A DNA stretch of 64,000 nucleotides from Granulicella mallensis MP5ACTX8 (GCF_000178955.2 NC_016631.1:4340001-4404000); one strand, 5' to 3'; shown: positions 11,174-19,779, counted from the stretch's first letter. Numbers and translations are program-made. Notes: generated by a model not told the origin, from the sequence alone.

Positions 11174-12004
11174 GGCGTTCTGCCACTGTGCTTCGAGCAT
11201 GGCTCGGACCGCAATACTAGCCTTGCGCGTCTGCTTTGCAGCGTCGGACTCAAGACGATTACCGAGATCAGTCGATCCAGCTCGTGCATCCTGAATAGCT
11301 TCAACCAGTGCCTGCTTCACGGTTTCGATCTCAGACGCTGTGGGCTGCAGAGGATTCTCTACATGGAGCAGCTTGTAGAGCAGGCCTAGCTTGGCGTAGT
11401 CCTTGACGTCATACGACATCGGAGCAATCTCGTGTCCGAGCCGCTCGAGCTCTGCCACGGATCGTCTTGTGATTCTTGCTGCCGCCTCTTTGTGCATGGC
11501 GTGAATGACGATACCTGCATCGTCGAAGGCAAGAATACGGTTCGCTTGATAGCCATGGGTAAGAAAGCCACCGGAGAAGGCGTGCCCTGCGACCAGGCTG
11601 ATGACAGGATGCCCAGCCATCCTCGCGGAGGCATAGGCATCTGCCGAGGTCGCTGCTGCCAGGAAGATTCCTGCTGTCTCTTCGCGACGGCCGTAGGCCT
11701 GGCTTTTAACATCGACGATCGCAATGATCGGACGCTTTTCGGCCTTCGGCTTATCGCGGTCTTCCGCGATCGCTTCACGCACTCGCGTGGCCAGCGTATA
11801 AGCCTCCTCCAAACCTACCTGCCCGTCCCGCACACAGGGGAACCGGCTCTCCGGATTCGGCACGACACAAAGAAACAAGCTGGTCTCGCTGCCCAATAGA
11901 CTGTTCGAGACGAGTACAGAGCCCGGATCACCTGCCAGCGGCTCATTCTTTCCGGTCAGAGTCTGAAACCAGGCTCTTCCGCGCAATCCTACATGTTCGC
12001 TCAT
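11171..12004 (-). CDS. mdcE: MdcE, malonate decarboxylase gamma subunit
   Basis: 277 residues from the ATG at 12004, which overlaps the mdcD stop as ATGA and has the strong site gggagg just upstream; an in-frame ATG eleven codons earlier lies inside mdcD and is less likely. It belongs to the carboxyltransferase (crotonase-like) fold and pairs with MdcD to decarboxylate malonyl-S-ACP to acetyl-S-ACP plus carbon dioxide. Characteristic stretches are VVPNPESRFPCVRDGQVGL near the N-terminus and the glycine-rich oxyanion segment VAGHAFSGGFLTHGYQ. It is cytoplasmic and co-transcribed with mdcABCD. Confidence 0.93.
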   Translation of the reverse strand: MSEHVGLRGRAWFQTLTGKNEPLAGDPGSVLVSNSLLGSETSLFLCVVPNPESRFPCVRDGQVGLEEAYTLATRVREAIAEDRDKPKAEKRPIIAIVDVKSQAYGRREETAGIFLAAATSADAYASARMAGHPVISLVAGHAFSGGFLTHGYQANRILAFDDAGIVIHAMHKEAAARITRRSVAELERLGHEIAPMSYDVKDYAKLGLLYKLLHVENPLQPTASEIETVKQALVEAIQDARAGSTDLGNRLESDAAKQTRKASIAVRAMLEAQWQNA

Positions 12005-12876
12005 CGCGCACCTCCCGTGGTGTTGTTGCCATTCCATGTCTGACGCAGGCTTATCGGATCGATCTGTTTGGACGTGTCCAATGCAGCAATACGATCGCGA
12101 TAGAGCTTGACCTGTTCGCTTCTATGCTCGGATGGCGGACCAGCCTGGACATATCCGCGAATCGTGGAAGCGATCTTGTCGGCATCGTCTTCAACGAGCG
12201 CATCTGCCTCTCCCATGCCGACTCGCTGTTCACCACCATGAATCGCCCAGATCAGAGCGCGGTCTGACGCATCGAACTCGTCGATGCCGGACTCTTGTTC
12301 GATGACCTCAGGGCCGTTGAGCCCAAGGCGAGCTTCTTTGGTCATAACGACATAGCTTGATACTCCAGCCGCCAGTGACATGCCGCCGAAACAGCCCACG
12401 GTACCGGCAACCACAGTGATCACCGGGGCGTGCTGACGCAAGGCGAGGATCGACGAGATCACTTCAGCGATAGCGGCGAGCCCAAGATTCGCTTCCTGCA
12501 GCCGCACACCACCGGTCTCAAGGAGAAGGACAGCAGCCGTCTTCTTCCCGGCCTCTGAGTCTTTCGTTGCAAGATCCAGAGCCGCTGTCATCTTGGCGCC
12601 GGACACTTCTCCGATGCTGCCTCCCTGGAAAGCTCCTTCGAGAGAGACGACAACTGCTGGCAGGCCACCAATCTTACCTTTGATTACGATGCAACCATCA
12701 TCGGCCTGTGGAGTGACCCCCTGAATCGCCAACCACGGGGATTCGACTCGATCAAACGGGCCAACCAACTCCTTCGCAGTCCCCTCATCGAACAGGCTCT
12801 GGGCACGTGCCCTGCCGTCCAGCTCGATGAAGCTCTTGCGATTTACAAATGCGGGAAAGATCTCTGCTGTGCTCAT
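12001..12876 (-). CDS. mdcD: MdcD, malonate decarboxylase beta subunit
   Basis: 291 residues of the acetyl-CoA carboxylase beta-like fold. Visible landmarks are ESPWLAIQGVTPQADDG near residue 45, the glycine-rich EGAFQGGSIGEVSGAKM and TVVAGTVGCFGGMSLAAG, which shape the acyl pocket. With MdcE it forms the decarboxylase half of the complex. It overlaps mdcC on one side and mdcE on the other, both as ATGA, so stoichiometric coupled translation is expected. Length is normal for the family. Confidence 0.94.
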   Translation of the reverse strand: MSTAEIFPAFVNRKSFIELDGRARAQSLFDEGTAKELVGPFDRVESPWLAIQGVTPQADDGCIVIKGKIGGLPAVVVSLEGAFQGGSIGEVSGAKMTAALDLATKDSEAGKKTAAVLLLETGGVRLQEANLGLAAIAEVISSILALRQHAPVITVVAGTVGCFGGMSLAAGVSSYVVMTKEARLGLNGPEVIEQESGIDEFDASDRALIWAIHGGEQRVGMGEADALVEDDADKIASTIRGYVQAGPPSEHRSEQVKLYRDRIAALDTSKQIDPISLRQTWNGNNTTGGAR

Positions 12877-13169
12877 TGCTCAATCACCTCCACTGCCTGT
12901 TCCAACCGCAGCAGCACGCTTCCTGGGGTTGCGCCTGCATCGTTGATCTGGATCTTTACGGCTCCATCGAACTTCGAGAAGAACCGGTCAAAGACCGCCT
13001 TCCACGAGTCCTGGAAGCCATTCACGCTGGTGGTAATCGAGACGTGTGCCCCATCACCGCCAGCCGGCTCCATGAGGACTTCCATATCTCCAGACCCCAC
13101 TACGCCGACATAAGCCTTCTTCGTCATGCGACGTCTCGCCGCCGGATAATCGAATTCAATCTGTTCCAT
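12873..13169 (-). CDS. mdcC: MdcC, malonate decarboxylase acyl carrier protein (delta subunit)
   Basis: 98 residues. The motif VVGSGDMEVL holds Ser26, the expected attachment point of the phosphoribosyl-dephospho-CoA arm, close to the known Ser25 of the Klebsiella protein. It carries the acetyl or malonyl group between MdcA and MdcDE. A ggaggg ribosome site lies five bases upstream. Its start overlaps the end of mdcB by 14 bases and its stop overlaps mdcD as ATGA. Confidence 0.93.
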   Translation of the reverse strand: MEQIEFDYPAARRRMTKKAYVGVVGSGDMEVLMEPAGGDGAHVSITTSVNGFQDSWKAVFDRFFSKFDGAVKIQINDAGATPGSVLLRLEQAVEVIEQ

Positions 13170-14064
13170 GTGATCCCTCCAAAAGACTAGTGTCCCTTTC
13201 CACGTCGTACAAACCTCGTTCTACTGCGTCCAGAAAGAGCGTGGCCGCAAGCAGATCCGCGCTTCCTCCCGGAGAGATGTTTCTGGCAAAAAGTTCGCGA
13301 TCAAGGCGACGTAACGCCTCGTCTCCGGCAGCAGAGCCAGGGCCACCTGAGACAAGCACCTCTTTCGCCCCCCGTTTGACCGTCTGTAGGCCCTCGTCTC
13401 CGCCACGATAGAGGACACAGGTGTCTTCCAGACTAGCCATGATGGACAGGAGAGAGGAGAGCCTGCTATTTGTCTCCGACAATCCGCGCGCGCGAGCGCC
13501 ACGCAGAGCAGGAAGACCTACCGTCACGACATGGGGAAAACCAGCATAAGCCTCTCCCCGAGCCCCTGTGGCTCCATACCGGCTCCGAACCAGGTCGCCG
13601 TGAGAGACCAGCTGAGGCCTGGCGGAGTCAGGGAGTTGAGCGAGGAACGCCGCGTCTTTCGCGACAACTCCAGAATGGAGACTGTCACTCTGTGCCGCTG
13701 CCGTGACCAGGAGCCCTAACACCCAGATAGCTCCCTTGTGCGCATTACTCCCTCCGGTCGCCCGCAACATTGCGGCTTCTGCTTCCCGGCCGATGGCGGC
13801 AACCTCCGCTCGTAAGAACCGATCCATTGGAGCCATGCACGATGCGGCAGCCATCGTCGCGAAGTACGGAGCAATAGCCCGCGCTGATCGCTGCATGATA
13901 TCCAGCGACAGATCCGAATGCGCTCCAGATCCTCGCCGGTCAACCAAACCAGGCTTGGGGGTTAGCTCGGCTTCAGCAACCAGCGCCTGCCGGGCCAACT
14001 CCGGCAACTGATCCGCCTCAAGCAACGCCGGAATCATCTTCGTCATGGGAATCATGTTTGCCAT
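13156..14064 (-). CDS. mdcB: MdcB, triphosphoribosyl-dephospho-CoA synthase
   Basis: 302 residues from the ATG at 14064, which shares one base with the mdcA stop (TAATG) and has an agga site nine bases upstream; an ATG 16 codons earlier lies inside mdcA. CitG/MdcB family motifs are present: ELTPKPGLVDRRGSGAHSDL, TGGSNAHKGAIW, GATGARGEAYAGFP and SPGGSADLLAATLF. It makes the prosthetic-group precursor from dephospho-CoA and ATP for MdcG to attach to MdcC. The operon position between mdcA and mdcC matches Klebsiella. Confidence 0.93.
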   Translation of the reverse strand: MANMIPMTKMIPALLEADQLPELARQALVAEAELTPKPGLVDRRGSGAHSDLSLDIMQRSARAIAPYFATMAAASCMAPMDRFLRAEVAAIGREAEAAMLRATGGSNAHKGAIWVLGLLVTAAAQSDSLHSGVVAKDAAFLAQLPDSARPQLVSHGDLVRSRYGATGARGEAYAGFPHVVTVGLPALRGARARGLSETNSRLSSLLSIMASLEDTCVLYRGGDEGLQTVKRGAKEVLVSGGPGSAAGDEALRRLDRELFARNISPGGSADLLAATLFLDAVERGLYDVERDTSLLEGSHGTD

Positions 14065-15719
14065 TACCAGTTCCTGAACTTCGCGGGTGCTTGGTAGAGG
14101 CCGCCGGACCACGCGACCAGGTCTTCCATGCTTCGTGCTGCAAGCAGAGAACGGTTGGCCTGAAGGCGATGGACACCGATGTCTTCGGGATACGCTACGA
14201 TTCCCTTGCGCCGCAGCTCAGCGGTCTCCTCAGGCTTTGCCTTCAGGCCGACCGGGCTTACACCCGCGACTGCTGCCAGTGCACGGCGGCGCTCTTCGAT
14301 ACCCTCTGTCTTGTACAGATAAGCAATGCCCTCTTCCGTCACCACATGGCTTACGTCATCCCCGTAGATCATGATCGGCGCGATGGGCATCCCTGCCTGC
14401 TTCCCGACCTCGACCGCATCCAGCGTTTCAACGAAGGCAGGAACACCGCCGCTGGCAAAGGTCTCAAGCGTCTGAACCACGAGCTTCCGTCCTCGTGCGG
14501 TCGGGCTAGGATCTGTTTTGAGGTCGAGCCATGCAAGACTTGAGTGCCTCCGTCCGTGGGGATCACTTCCCATGTTCGGTGCACCGCCGAAGCCTGCCAG
14601 ACGTCCCGTCGTTACGGTGGAAGAGTTGGCATCGCCATCCATCTGCAGGGTGGCTCCGACGAAGGCATCCACGGCATACTGTCCTGCCAGTTGGCAGAGA
14701 ACACGGTTAGAACGGAGGCTGCCGTCGCGTCCAGTGAAGAAGATGTCAGGACGAGCACGGATATATTCATCCATTCCCACTTCGCTACCGAAAGAGTGCA
14801 CGCTCTCGACCCAACCGCTCTCGATGGCCGGAATCAACGTGGGATGCGGGTTGAGAGCCCAGTGTTTGCAGATCTTCCCGCGCAGCCCCAACGACTCCGC
14901 GTAGGTTGGGAGGAGAAGCTCGATGGCCGCTGTATCGAAGCCGATGCCATGGTTCAACGACAGAACCTGGTGCTTCTCGTAGATGCCACGGATGACCATC
15001 ATGCCCGTCAGGATCTGGAGATCGTTGATGTGTCGCGGATCACGCGTGAACAAAGGCTCCACGGCAAACGGCTTATCCGCCTCAATCACAATATCGATCC
15101 AGGACGCCGGGATATCTACCCGGGGAAGTTTATCGACGATCTTGTTGACCTGCACGATCACAATCGCGTCGTGAAAGGCGGCCGCCTCAACGATAACCGG
15201 AGTATCTTCAGTATTCGGTCCCGTAAAGAGATTGCCTTCCTGGTCAGCCTGGTCGGCGCACACGAGAACCACATTCGGAACAAGGTCGACCAGCAGCCGC
15301 GCGTAGAGCTCGACATAGGTGTGAATCGCTCCAATTTCAAGCACTCCATCTTCGAGAAGCTGCGCCACACGAAGACTCTGGGGACCTGCGAATGCAAAGT
15401 CCACCTTCTTTGCGATCCCCAGTTCAAAGAGTGTGAGATGCTCGGGACGGCTGATACTGGAGATGATGAGATGGAGATCGTGAATCTTCTTCGCATCGAC
15501 CTGTACCAGGGAGCGGGAGAGGAAGTCCGCCTGCTTCTGATTGTCTCCCTCCATCACGATGCGGTCGCCACTCACGATGACTGACTCCAGGGCCTCGATC
15601 GTCTTCTCTCGAGGCAGGACGGGGCCACTCATCCAGGCTTGCACGGCGCGCATACGCCGCGCCTTCTCGTCGCGCCGGGTCGTCCAGGACTTTCGTTGCT
15701 GCAGTATATGTTCGCTCAT
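14064..15719 (-). CDS. mdcA: MdcA, malonate decarboxylase alpha subunit (acetyl-S-ACP:malonate ACP transferase)
   Basis: 551 residues from the ATG at 15719, preceded by agaaggag at proper spacing; an in-frame ATG eight codons upstream has no site. Family landmarks include SGDRIVMEGDNQKQADFL near the N-terminus, LNHGIGFDTAAIELLLPTY in the middle and the glycine-rich RLAGFGGAPNMGSDPHGRR. It exchanges the acetyl group on MdcC for malonate, regenerating malonyl-S-ACP and releasing acetate. It is the first gene of the locus, divergent from the LysR gene at 15826. Confidence 0.95.
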   Translation of the reverse strand: MSEHILQQRKSWTTRRDEKARRMRAVQAWMSGPVLPREKTIEALESVIVSGDRIVMEGDNQKQADFLSRSLVQVDAKKIHDLHLIISSISRPEHLTLFELGIAKKVDFAFAGPQSLRVAQLLEDGVLEIGAIHTYVELYARLLVDLVPNVVLVCADQADQEGNLFTGPNTEDTPVIVEAAAFHDAIVIVQVNKIVDKLPRVDIPASWIDIVIEADKPFAVEPLFTRDPRHINDLQILTGMMVIRGIYEKHQVLSLNHGIGFDTAAIELLLPTYAESLGLRGKICKHWALNPHPTLIPAIESGWVESVHSFGSEVGMDEYIRARPDIFFTGRDGSLRSNRVLCQLAGQYAVDAFVGATLQMDGDANSSTVTTGRLAGFGGAPNMGSDPHGRRHSSLAWLDLKTDPSPTARGRKLVVQTLETFASGGVPAFVETLDAVEVGKQAGMPIAPIMIYGDDVSHVVTEEGIAYLYKTEGIEERRRALAAVAGVSPVGLKAKPEETAELRRKGIVAYPEDIGVHRLQANRSLLAARSMEDLVAWSGGLYQAPAKFRNW

Positions 15720-15747
15720 TCGGCTACTCCTTCTGCCTTTCACTTAC

Positions 15748-15815
15748 GATTAGAGTCTTGTTTTCGTGATTAGGATAGTTGTATGTTTCTATGAGTGTGA
15801 TGAATTTTGCTAATC
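15748..15815. promoter_or_regulatory. Candidate LysR binding region between mdcA and mdcR
   Basis: The 106-base gap between the divergent genes carries GATTAG at 15748-15753, GATTAG again 20 bases on at 15768-15773 (two helical turns) and the complement CTAATC at 15810-15815, next to the ribosome site of the LysR gene. Repeated half-sites at this spacing fit a LysR tetramer. The assignment is by position and spacing only. Confidence 0.4.
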
Positions 15816-15825
15816 AGGAGTGGTC

Positions 15826-16713
15826 ATGGAAATCCGTCAGATTCGCGCGTTTTTGTCCGTTGCAGACACGCTCCACTTCGGCCGTAGCGCAAAGCTCCTT
15901 TACCTGAGCCAGCCCGCGCTCAGCCTGCAGATCAAGGCTCTGGAGGAAGAACTCAAAGTAACGCTCCTGGATCGGAACCGTCAGGGCACTTCCCTCACCG
16001 AGGCTGGACGAATCTTCCGAGAGAACTCTGCCATTGCCCTGGAACAGCTGGAAGCCGCGGGCCAAAAGGCCCAATGGACCGCTTCGGGCAGGCTCGGTCG
16101 GATCCGCATCGGGTTCATCTCCACGGCCGGACAAGAGATCGTGCCAACGCTCATACGACGTTTTCGCAAGCTCTATCCCGACGTCGAATTTTCTCTTCGG
16201 AATATCCTCACCAGCGATCAAGTCGGAATGATTCAAAATCGCACTCTGGACGTAGGGTTTCTGCGTTTGCCGATCGAAGAAGTAAGAGGAATCGAGGTGA
16301 CTACCGTGCATCGGGAACCCCTCGTTGCCGTCCTGCCGTCGAATCATCGGCTTGCCTCCGGGAAAGAGATACGCCTGCGTGAGCTTCGAGGAGAGAAGTT
16401 CGTTATGTACGAACGGCACTTCGCCCCGGGATTCCATGACTTTCTGGCCGGCATACTCAACCGTGCCGGAGTGGTTCCGGATGTCTCCCAAACGGCGAGC
16501 GAAATGTCGACACTTGTCTCGCTAGTGGATTCCGGACTGGGTATTGCGGTTCTGCCTGCTTCTGCTGTGAAACAACGCATTGCGAAGATTGCCATCTGCT
16601 CGATCGCCGACAAAATTCCCCCGTCTGAAATCGGAATGATCTTTGCGAAACAAGCTAACGTTCCGGCCATCGAAAACTTCTGTGATCTTGCTAGAACTCT
16701 CTTCCACATCTAA
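15826..16713 (+). CDS. mdcR: MdcR-like LysR regulator of the malonate genes
   Basis: 295 residues from the ATG at 15826, five bases after an aggag site; a GTG two codons earlier is less likely. The N-terminal winged helix-turn-helix (LHFGRSAKLLYLSQPALSLQIKALEEEL) and a LysR effector-binding domain are clear. It is divergent from mdcA, and such LysR genes activate malonate decarboxylase operons when malonate is present. There is no cysteine pair of the OxyR type. The gene name rests on position; the family assignment is certain. Confidence 0.85.
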   Translation: MEIRQIRAFLSVADTLHFGRSAKLLYLSQPALSLQIKALEEELKVTLLDRNRQGTSLTEAGRIFRENSAIALEQLEAAGQKAQWTASGRLGRIRIGFISTAGQEIVPTLIRRFRKLYPDVEFSLRNILTSDQVGMIQNRTLDVGFLRLPIEEVRGIEVTTVHREPLVAVLPSNHRLASGKEIRLRELRGEKFVMYERHFAPGFHDFLAGILNRAGVVPDVSQTASEMSTLVSLVDSGLGIAVLPASAVKQRIAKIAICSIADKIPPSEIGMIFAKQANVPAIENFCDLARTLFHI

Positions 16714-16860
16714 GAGCAGTGTCCAGCGGGGTCAAGGAGAAGCGGGTTCGCCCAGTAGCCGGCCGCCCTAAGCGTTAATGGTTGCTATCTTCTTATCCCT
16801 TCTGCCGGCAATTGACTCAACCTGGACTGGTTCGAAGCATCTAGCGCGCGACAAATTCTC

Positions 16861-16969
16861 CAGCCAGATTTCTCATACTAGCTTGCCTGTTGCGGCAACC
16901 GATCTTCCCAGCGCTATCGCTCTCGAAAAATTCAGCAGGAATCGCCAAGTCATGGCGTTTTTTGCCAAG
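16861..16969 (+). repeat. Decayed repeat, copy A (partner at 19450-19556)
   Basis: These 109 bases align without large gaps to 19450-19556, with roughly 70 percent identity by eye. Read in one plus-strand frame the copies give related peptides (QISHTSLPVAATDL against QILHSNFPVALRDL), so the source was probably a coding sequence, now broken by stops in copy B. I do not recognise the protein. Copy A lies in a 336-base stretch (16714-17049) that otherwise holds only the glycosyltransferase terminator. Confidence 0.5.
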
Positions 16970-16987
16970 CAGAAGTTAAGAGGCTGT

Positions 16988-17023
16988 AAAAACGACGGAT
17001 GGGATTACTCCCAGCCGTCGTTT
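16988..17023 (-). terminator. Terminator of the glycosyltransferase gene
   Basis: AAACGACGG at 16990-16998 and TGGGA at 17000-17004 pair with TCCCA at 17009-17013 and CCGTCGTTT at 17015-17023, leaving one mismatch and a four-base loop. On the minus strand the stem is followed by five T (16992-16988), 27 bases after the stop codon. Confidence 0.85.
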
Positions 17024-17049
17024 ATGTATATCGTCCTCTGGCAGCGGTC

Positions 17050-18354
17050 TTACGCGTGCGATAGCTCCAGAGGACGATTCTCCAGGGCCTGCTCGAAGGC
17101 ACGTTCGATAGCTTCGGCAGCAACGTCAAGCCCACGGCGCTTCGCAATCACGTCTCTGAAATACTGCGCCTTCTCGTTATAACCGGGAGTGTGCAGAACT
17201 TTCTGAATCAACTCGTGAAGGCCGTCGATGGTGAGGTCGTCGAGCTGAAGAGCCTCGCCGACTCCGTGGTAGGCGAGGCGAATAGCTACGCCGAACTGGT
17301 CATAGCCGATGGGGATCGCCACCATCGGCACGCCCAGTGCGAGCGATTCAAGCGCCGTATTGAGACCAGCATGGGTAATGCAGAGCACTGAACGCTTGAG
17401 AAGTTCGAGCTGAGGGGCTTTGTCGACGACGATTACGTTGGACGGGATGGGACCGAGATCAGCGAGATCGATATTGCTCCCCTTAGAGAGAACGACCTGT
17501 ATTTCAGGCATCCGTCCGACTGCGGGCAGAATGGTTTTATAGATGCTATCGAGGCCGTTGACAAGGGTCCCCAGGGAGGCATAGACCAGGGGCCTGCCAT
17601 CCAGCTTCTCCCAGGGAAACGGGATGGGCTCGCGGCCTGCATCGTCGAAGAAGGGTCCGGCGTAGTGGAACTGCGGAGGCCAGGGAATGCCGGGCAAGTC
17701 GAACTCTTTGGGCGTTTGCGACACGACGGCTACCGCGTGCCTGGAGACCGTTGCAGCGGGATCGCTCCAGTCCAGCTTCAATCCGGCTCGCTCCGCGTAT
17801 TCTTCCGCGAGAGGTTGCACAATACCGAAAAATGCGTTGTCGCTCTTTTTGAGGTCCTCGGTATTACGCACACGCGCCTCGGGTGTGTCCTCGTACCTCC
17901 CCGACACAACAGAAGGAAGCGTGGCACCGGAAAAGTCGATATTTAAGATGGCCCATACATGCGCATAGGGGATGCCCAGGCTCATGGGAACAACCTCGAG
18001 GTACATGTGGATCGTGTCGAACACCAGCGCCTCAACACCTGTTTCAGCGATTACGCGCGGCAGATGCTGCGATGCCAACTGGAACATGGCCCTTCCCGCC
18101 CCCTGAATGGTCCAGCGGGTCGTCTCCATGCCGTGGAGCTTTGCAGCCGGGGCGAGGATACCCGCGGATGATCCTGCAGGAAGTTCCTCTTCACAGTAGG
18201 AGACGAAATTCAGCCCAGCGGCGCGGGCGTAGGGGCCGACATCAGGAATTCCGATGAAGACGATCTCGTGTCCGCGGAACTGTAATTTGCGGGCTAGCGC
18301 GATCATCGGATTGAGGTGACCGGTGAGCGGCATACTAATAAAGCCAATTTTCAT
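17050..18354 (-). CDS. GT1-family (UGT/MGT-like) glycosyltransferase
   Basis: 434 residues with two Rossmann-like halves. The N-terminal acceptor half begins MKIGFISMPLTGHLNPM, typical of macrolide and carotenoid glycosyltransferases. The C-terminal sugar-nucleotide half contains VYASLGTLV, then ITHAGLNTALESLALGVPM and PIGYDQFGVAIRL at about 335-365, the conserved donor-binding loop with Asp-Gln at its end. It probably moves a hexose from a UDP- or dTDP-sugar to a small lipophilic acceptor in the cytoplasm; zeaxanthin glucosyltransferase (CrtX) is one relative, but no carotenoid gene lies nearby. A palindrome about 130 bases upstream matches one before the SDR gene, so both are likely under the TetR regulator at 19780. 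Confidence 0.85.
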   Translation of the reverse strand: MKIGFISMPLTGHLNPMIALARKLQFRGHEIVFIGIPDVGPYARAAGLNFVSYCEEELPAGSSAGILAPAAKLHGMETTRWTIQGAGRAMFQLASQHLPRVIAETGVEALVFDTIHMYLEVVPMSLGIPYAHVWAILNIDFSGATLPSVVSGRYEDTPEARVRNTEDLKKSDNAFFGIVQPLAEEYAERAGLKLDWSDPAATVSRHAVAVVSQTPKEFDLPGIPWPPQFHYAGPFFDDAGREPIPFPWEKLDGRPLVYASLGTLVNGLDSIYKTILPAVGRMPEIQVVLSKGSNIDLADLGPIPSNVIVVDKAPQLELLKRSVLCITHAGLNTALESLALGVPMVAIPIGYDQFGVAIRLAYHGVGEALQLDDLTIDGLHELIQKVLHTPGYNEKAQYFRDVIAKRRGLDVAAEAIERAFEQALENRPLELSHA

Positions 18355-18485
18355 TTGTAAGACTCTCTCTCTTTGTGGTGTTTGCGCCCGGCAGAAGCAA
18401 CTGCGGGTACGGCCCAGAGGGCGTCGGCGAACGTGTTTCCGCGCACTAAGAGAAACACGGAAGAGGGAGGCTTATTCCATTTTAT

Positions 18486-18501
18486 TTCCGACCAGTCGGT
18501 A
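18486..18501. promoter_or_regulatory. TetR-type operator upstream of the glycosyltransferase gene
   Basis: CCGACCAGTCGG at 18488-18499 is a perfect dyad (CCGAC-CA-GTCGG apart from the centre), extended by a T/A pair at 18486 and 18501. The core CGACCAGTCGG recurs at 19419-19429 before the SDR gene, and a TetR gene lies next to it. Confidence 0.65.
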
Positions 18502-18521
18502 TATTTTAGCTCTTACGAGAA

Positions 18522-18543
18522 GCCAGCCTGTCTCCAGGCTGGC
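18522..18543. terminator. Perfect hairpin between the glycosyltransferase and SDR genes
   Basis: GCCAGCCTG at 18522-18530, four loop bases, then CAGGCTGGC at 18535-18543. It lies about 80 bases past the SDR stop on the minus strand but has no T-tract, so it may be a weak terminator or an RNA processing stem. Confidence 0.4.
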
Positions 18544-18621
18544 GTGGTATTGCGAGGAAAGGACCAGATCATTACTTCATTGGGGAAGATCGAACAAAAC
18601 GACAGGAGGACTCAGAAACAC

Positions 18622-19362
18622 TTACCAGGGCAGTTCTTTCCCGAGGTGAATGAACTTTCCGTTGGGGCCGTCCTCACCGATCAAGGCAAGTTCGACGCTG
18701 GTCTTGGCTCCATCCACGATCTCCATCTGGGCGTGCTGCGTGCCCAATTCGGTCTTCACCCATCCCGGATGAGCTGAATTCACCTTGATGTTGGTGGACT
18801 TCAGCTCGGCAGCCAGGTGAACCGTGAATTGATTCAGCGCAGTCTTCGATGCGTTATAGGCGAAGGCCTTGAATGGCGAAATAGGGCTTCCCGGCATCGA
18901 TTGCAGCGTAAGAGAGCCCACGATGCTCCCCAGATTTACGATTCGGCCTGCAGGGCTCTTCTTCAGTAGAGGAAGGAACTCGCGCGTGATGGCGACAACG
19001 GAGAAGAGGTTTGCATTGAAGACCGACTGCAGCTCTTCTTCTGTCGTCTCGATGGTATGGGCATTCAGCAGGCCCCCCTCACCTCCAACGCCGGCGTTGT
19101 TAACAAGGATGTCGAGTTTGCCGAACTTCTCGGCCACAAAGCTGGCAGCCGCCTTTCGGTCCGTATCCTTGGTGATATCCAGGCCTACGGGATAGGCTTC
19201 GATGTTCTCCGCCACCAGTTTATCCGCGGCCTCCTGCGCAGCCTGCGCCGTCCTGCCGCCGACAATGACCGCAATCCCCTTCTGCCCTAACTGGCGTGCC
19301 GTTTCAAGGCCAATTCCACGAGTTGCTCCAGTAACGAGTGCTACTTTCTTATCGCTAGGCAT
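18622..19362 (-). CDS. Short-chain dehydrogenase/reductase (carbonyl-reductase-like)
   Basis: 246 residues of the classical SDR type: cofactor motif TGATRGIG at 11-18, NNAG at 88-91, catalytic Ser146, Tyr169 and Lys173 (YNASK). Arg15 in the glycine loop and Arg37 after the second strand suggest NADPH. The longer insert before the catalytic Tyr (SMPGSPISPFKAFAYNASK) resembles plant and bacterial carbonyl reductases. An aggaggg ribosome site fixes the start. A TetR-type operator lies 55 bases upstream. It probably reduces a reactive carbonyl or modifies the glycosyltransferase acceptor; which one cannot be told. Confidence 0.88.
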   Translation of the reverse strand: MPSDKKVALVTGATRGIGLETARQLGQKGIAVIVGGRTAQAAQEAADKLVAENIEAYPVGLDITKDTDRKAAASFVAEKFGKLDILVNNAGVGGEGGLLNAHTIETTEEELQSVFNANLFSVVAITREFLPLLKKSPAGRIVNLGSIVGSLTLQSMPGSPISPFKAFAYNASKTALNQFTVHLAAELKSTNIKVNSAHPGWVKTELGTQHAQMEIVDGAKTSVELALIGEDGPNGKFIHLGKELPW

Positions 19363-19417
19363 CTATCTGCCCTCCTGAGTGAATTGGATGGAGATCTCCT
19401 GAAGGTGATTCTTAAAA

Positions 19418-19429
19418 TCGACCAGTCGG
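19418..19429. promoter_or_regulatory. TetR-type operator upstream of the SDR gene
   Basis: TCGACCAGTCGG shares the eleven-base core CGACCAGTCGG with the palindrome at 18486-18501 and lies 55 bases before the SDR start, a usual position for a repressor site. No third copy was seen before the TetR gene itself. Confidence 0.65.
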
Positions 19430-19449
19430 AAGTATTTACAAGAGAATAC

Positions 19450-19556
19450 CATCCAGATTCTTCATAGTAACTTTCCCGTTGCGCTAAGAGATCTCCGCAT
19501 CAGGATCGCTGCCGAAAAACATCAGGAATAGCCAAACCATGATGCTTTTCGCCAAG
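19450..19556 (+). repeat. Decayed repeat, copy B (partner at 16861-16969)
   Basis: See copy A. Here the shared reading frame is broken by a stop codon. The copy begins about 20 bases beyond the SDR operator. Confidence 0.5.
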
Positions 19557-19779
19557 ATTGCCGCCTCATCCGAGACTAGCTTCAGAATGGAACAGGATCG
19601 CGAGTGTCGATGTGGCGCGGGATGGGGCACGATTGCTCAGTCCGTATGGGCACAGGAGCGCACAGACGGCTCTCGAATCTGGGCGCATCCGAGAGAAAGA
19701 TCATGCCAGCATTCAAGTTTGTTCGAAATGTAGTGACAACCGCGATCAGCGTTCCCGCTGTCAAGGCGCTGGCGAGAGA
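19557..19779. other. Non-coding or decayed stretch before the TetR gene
   Basis: This is the remainder of the 417-base gap at 19363-19779. No gene is convincing. A 26-codon plus-strand frame at 19703-19783 (MPAFKFVRNVVTTAISVPAV and on) runs into the TetR 3' end and may be a remnant; its reading looks protein-like but is too short to name. Confidence 0.3.

Noticed and set aside
14544-15584. Plus-strand open frame of 346 codons
   Set aside because: It is antisense to mdcA and shows no family similarity; long antisense frames are common at this GC content.
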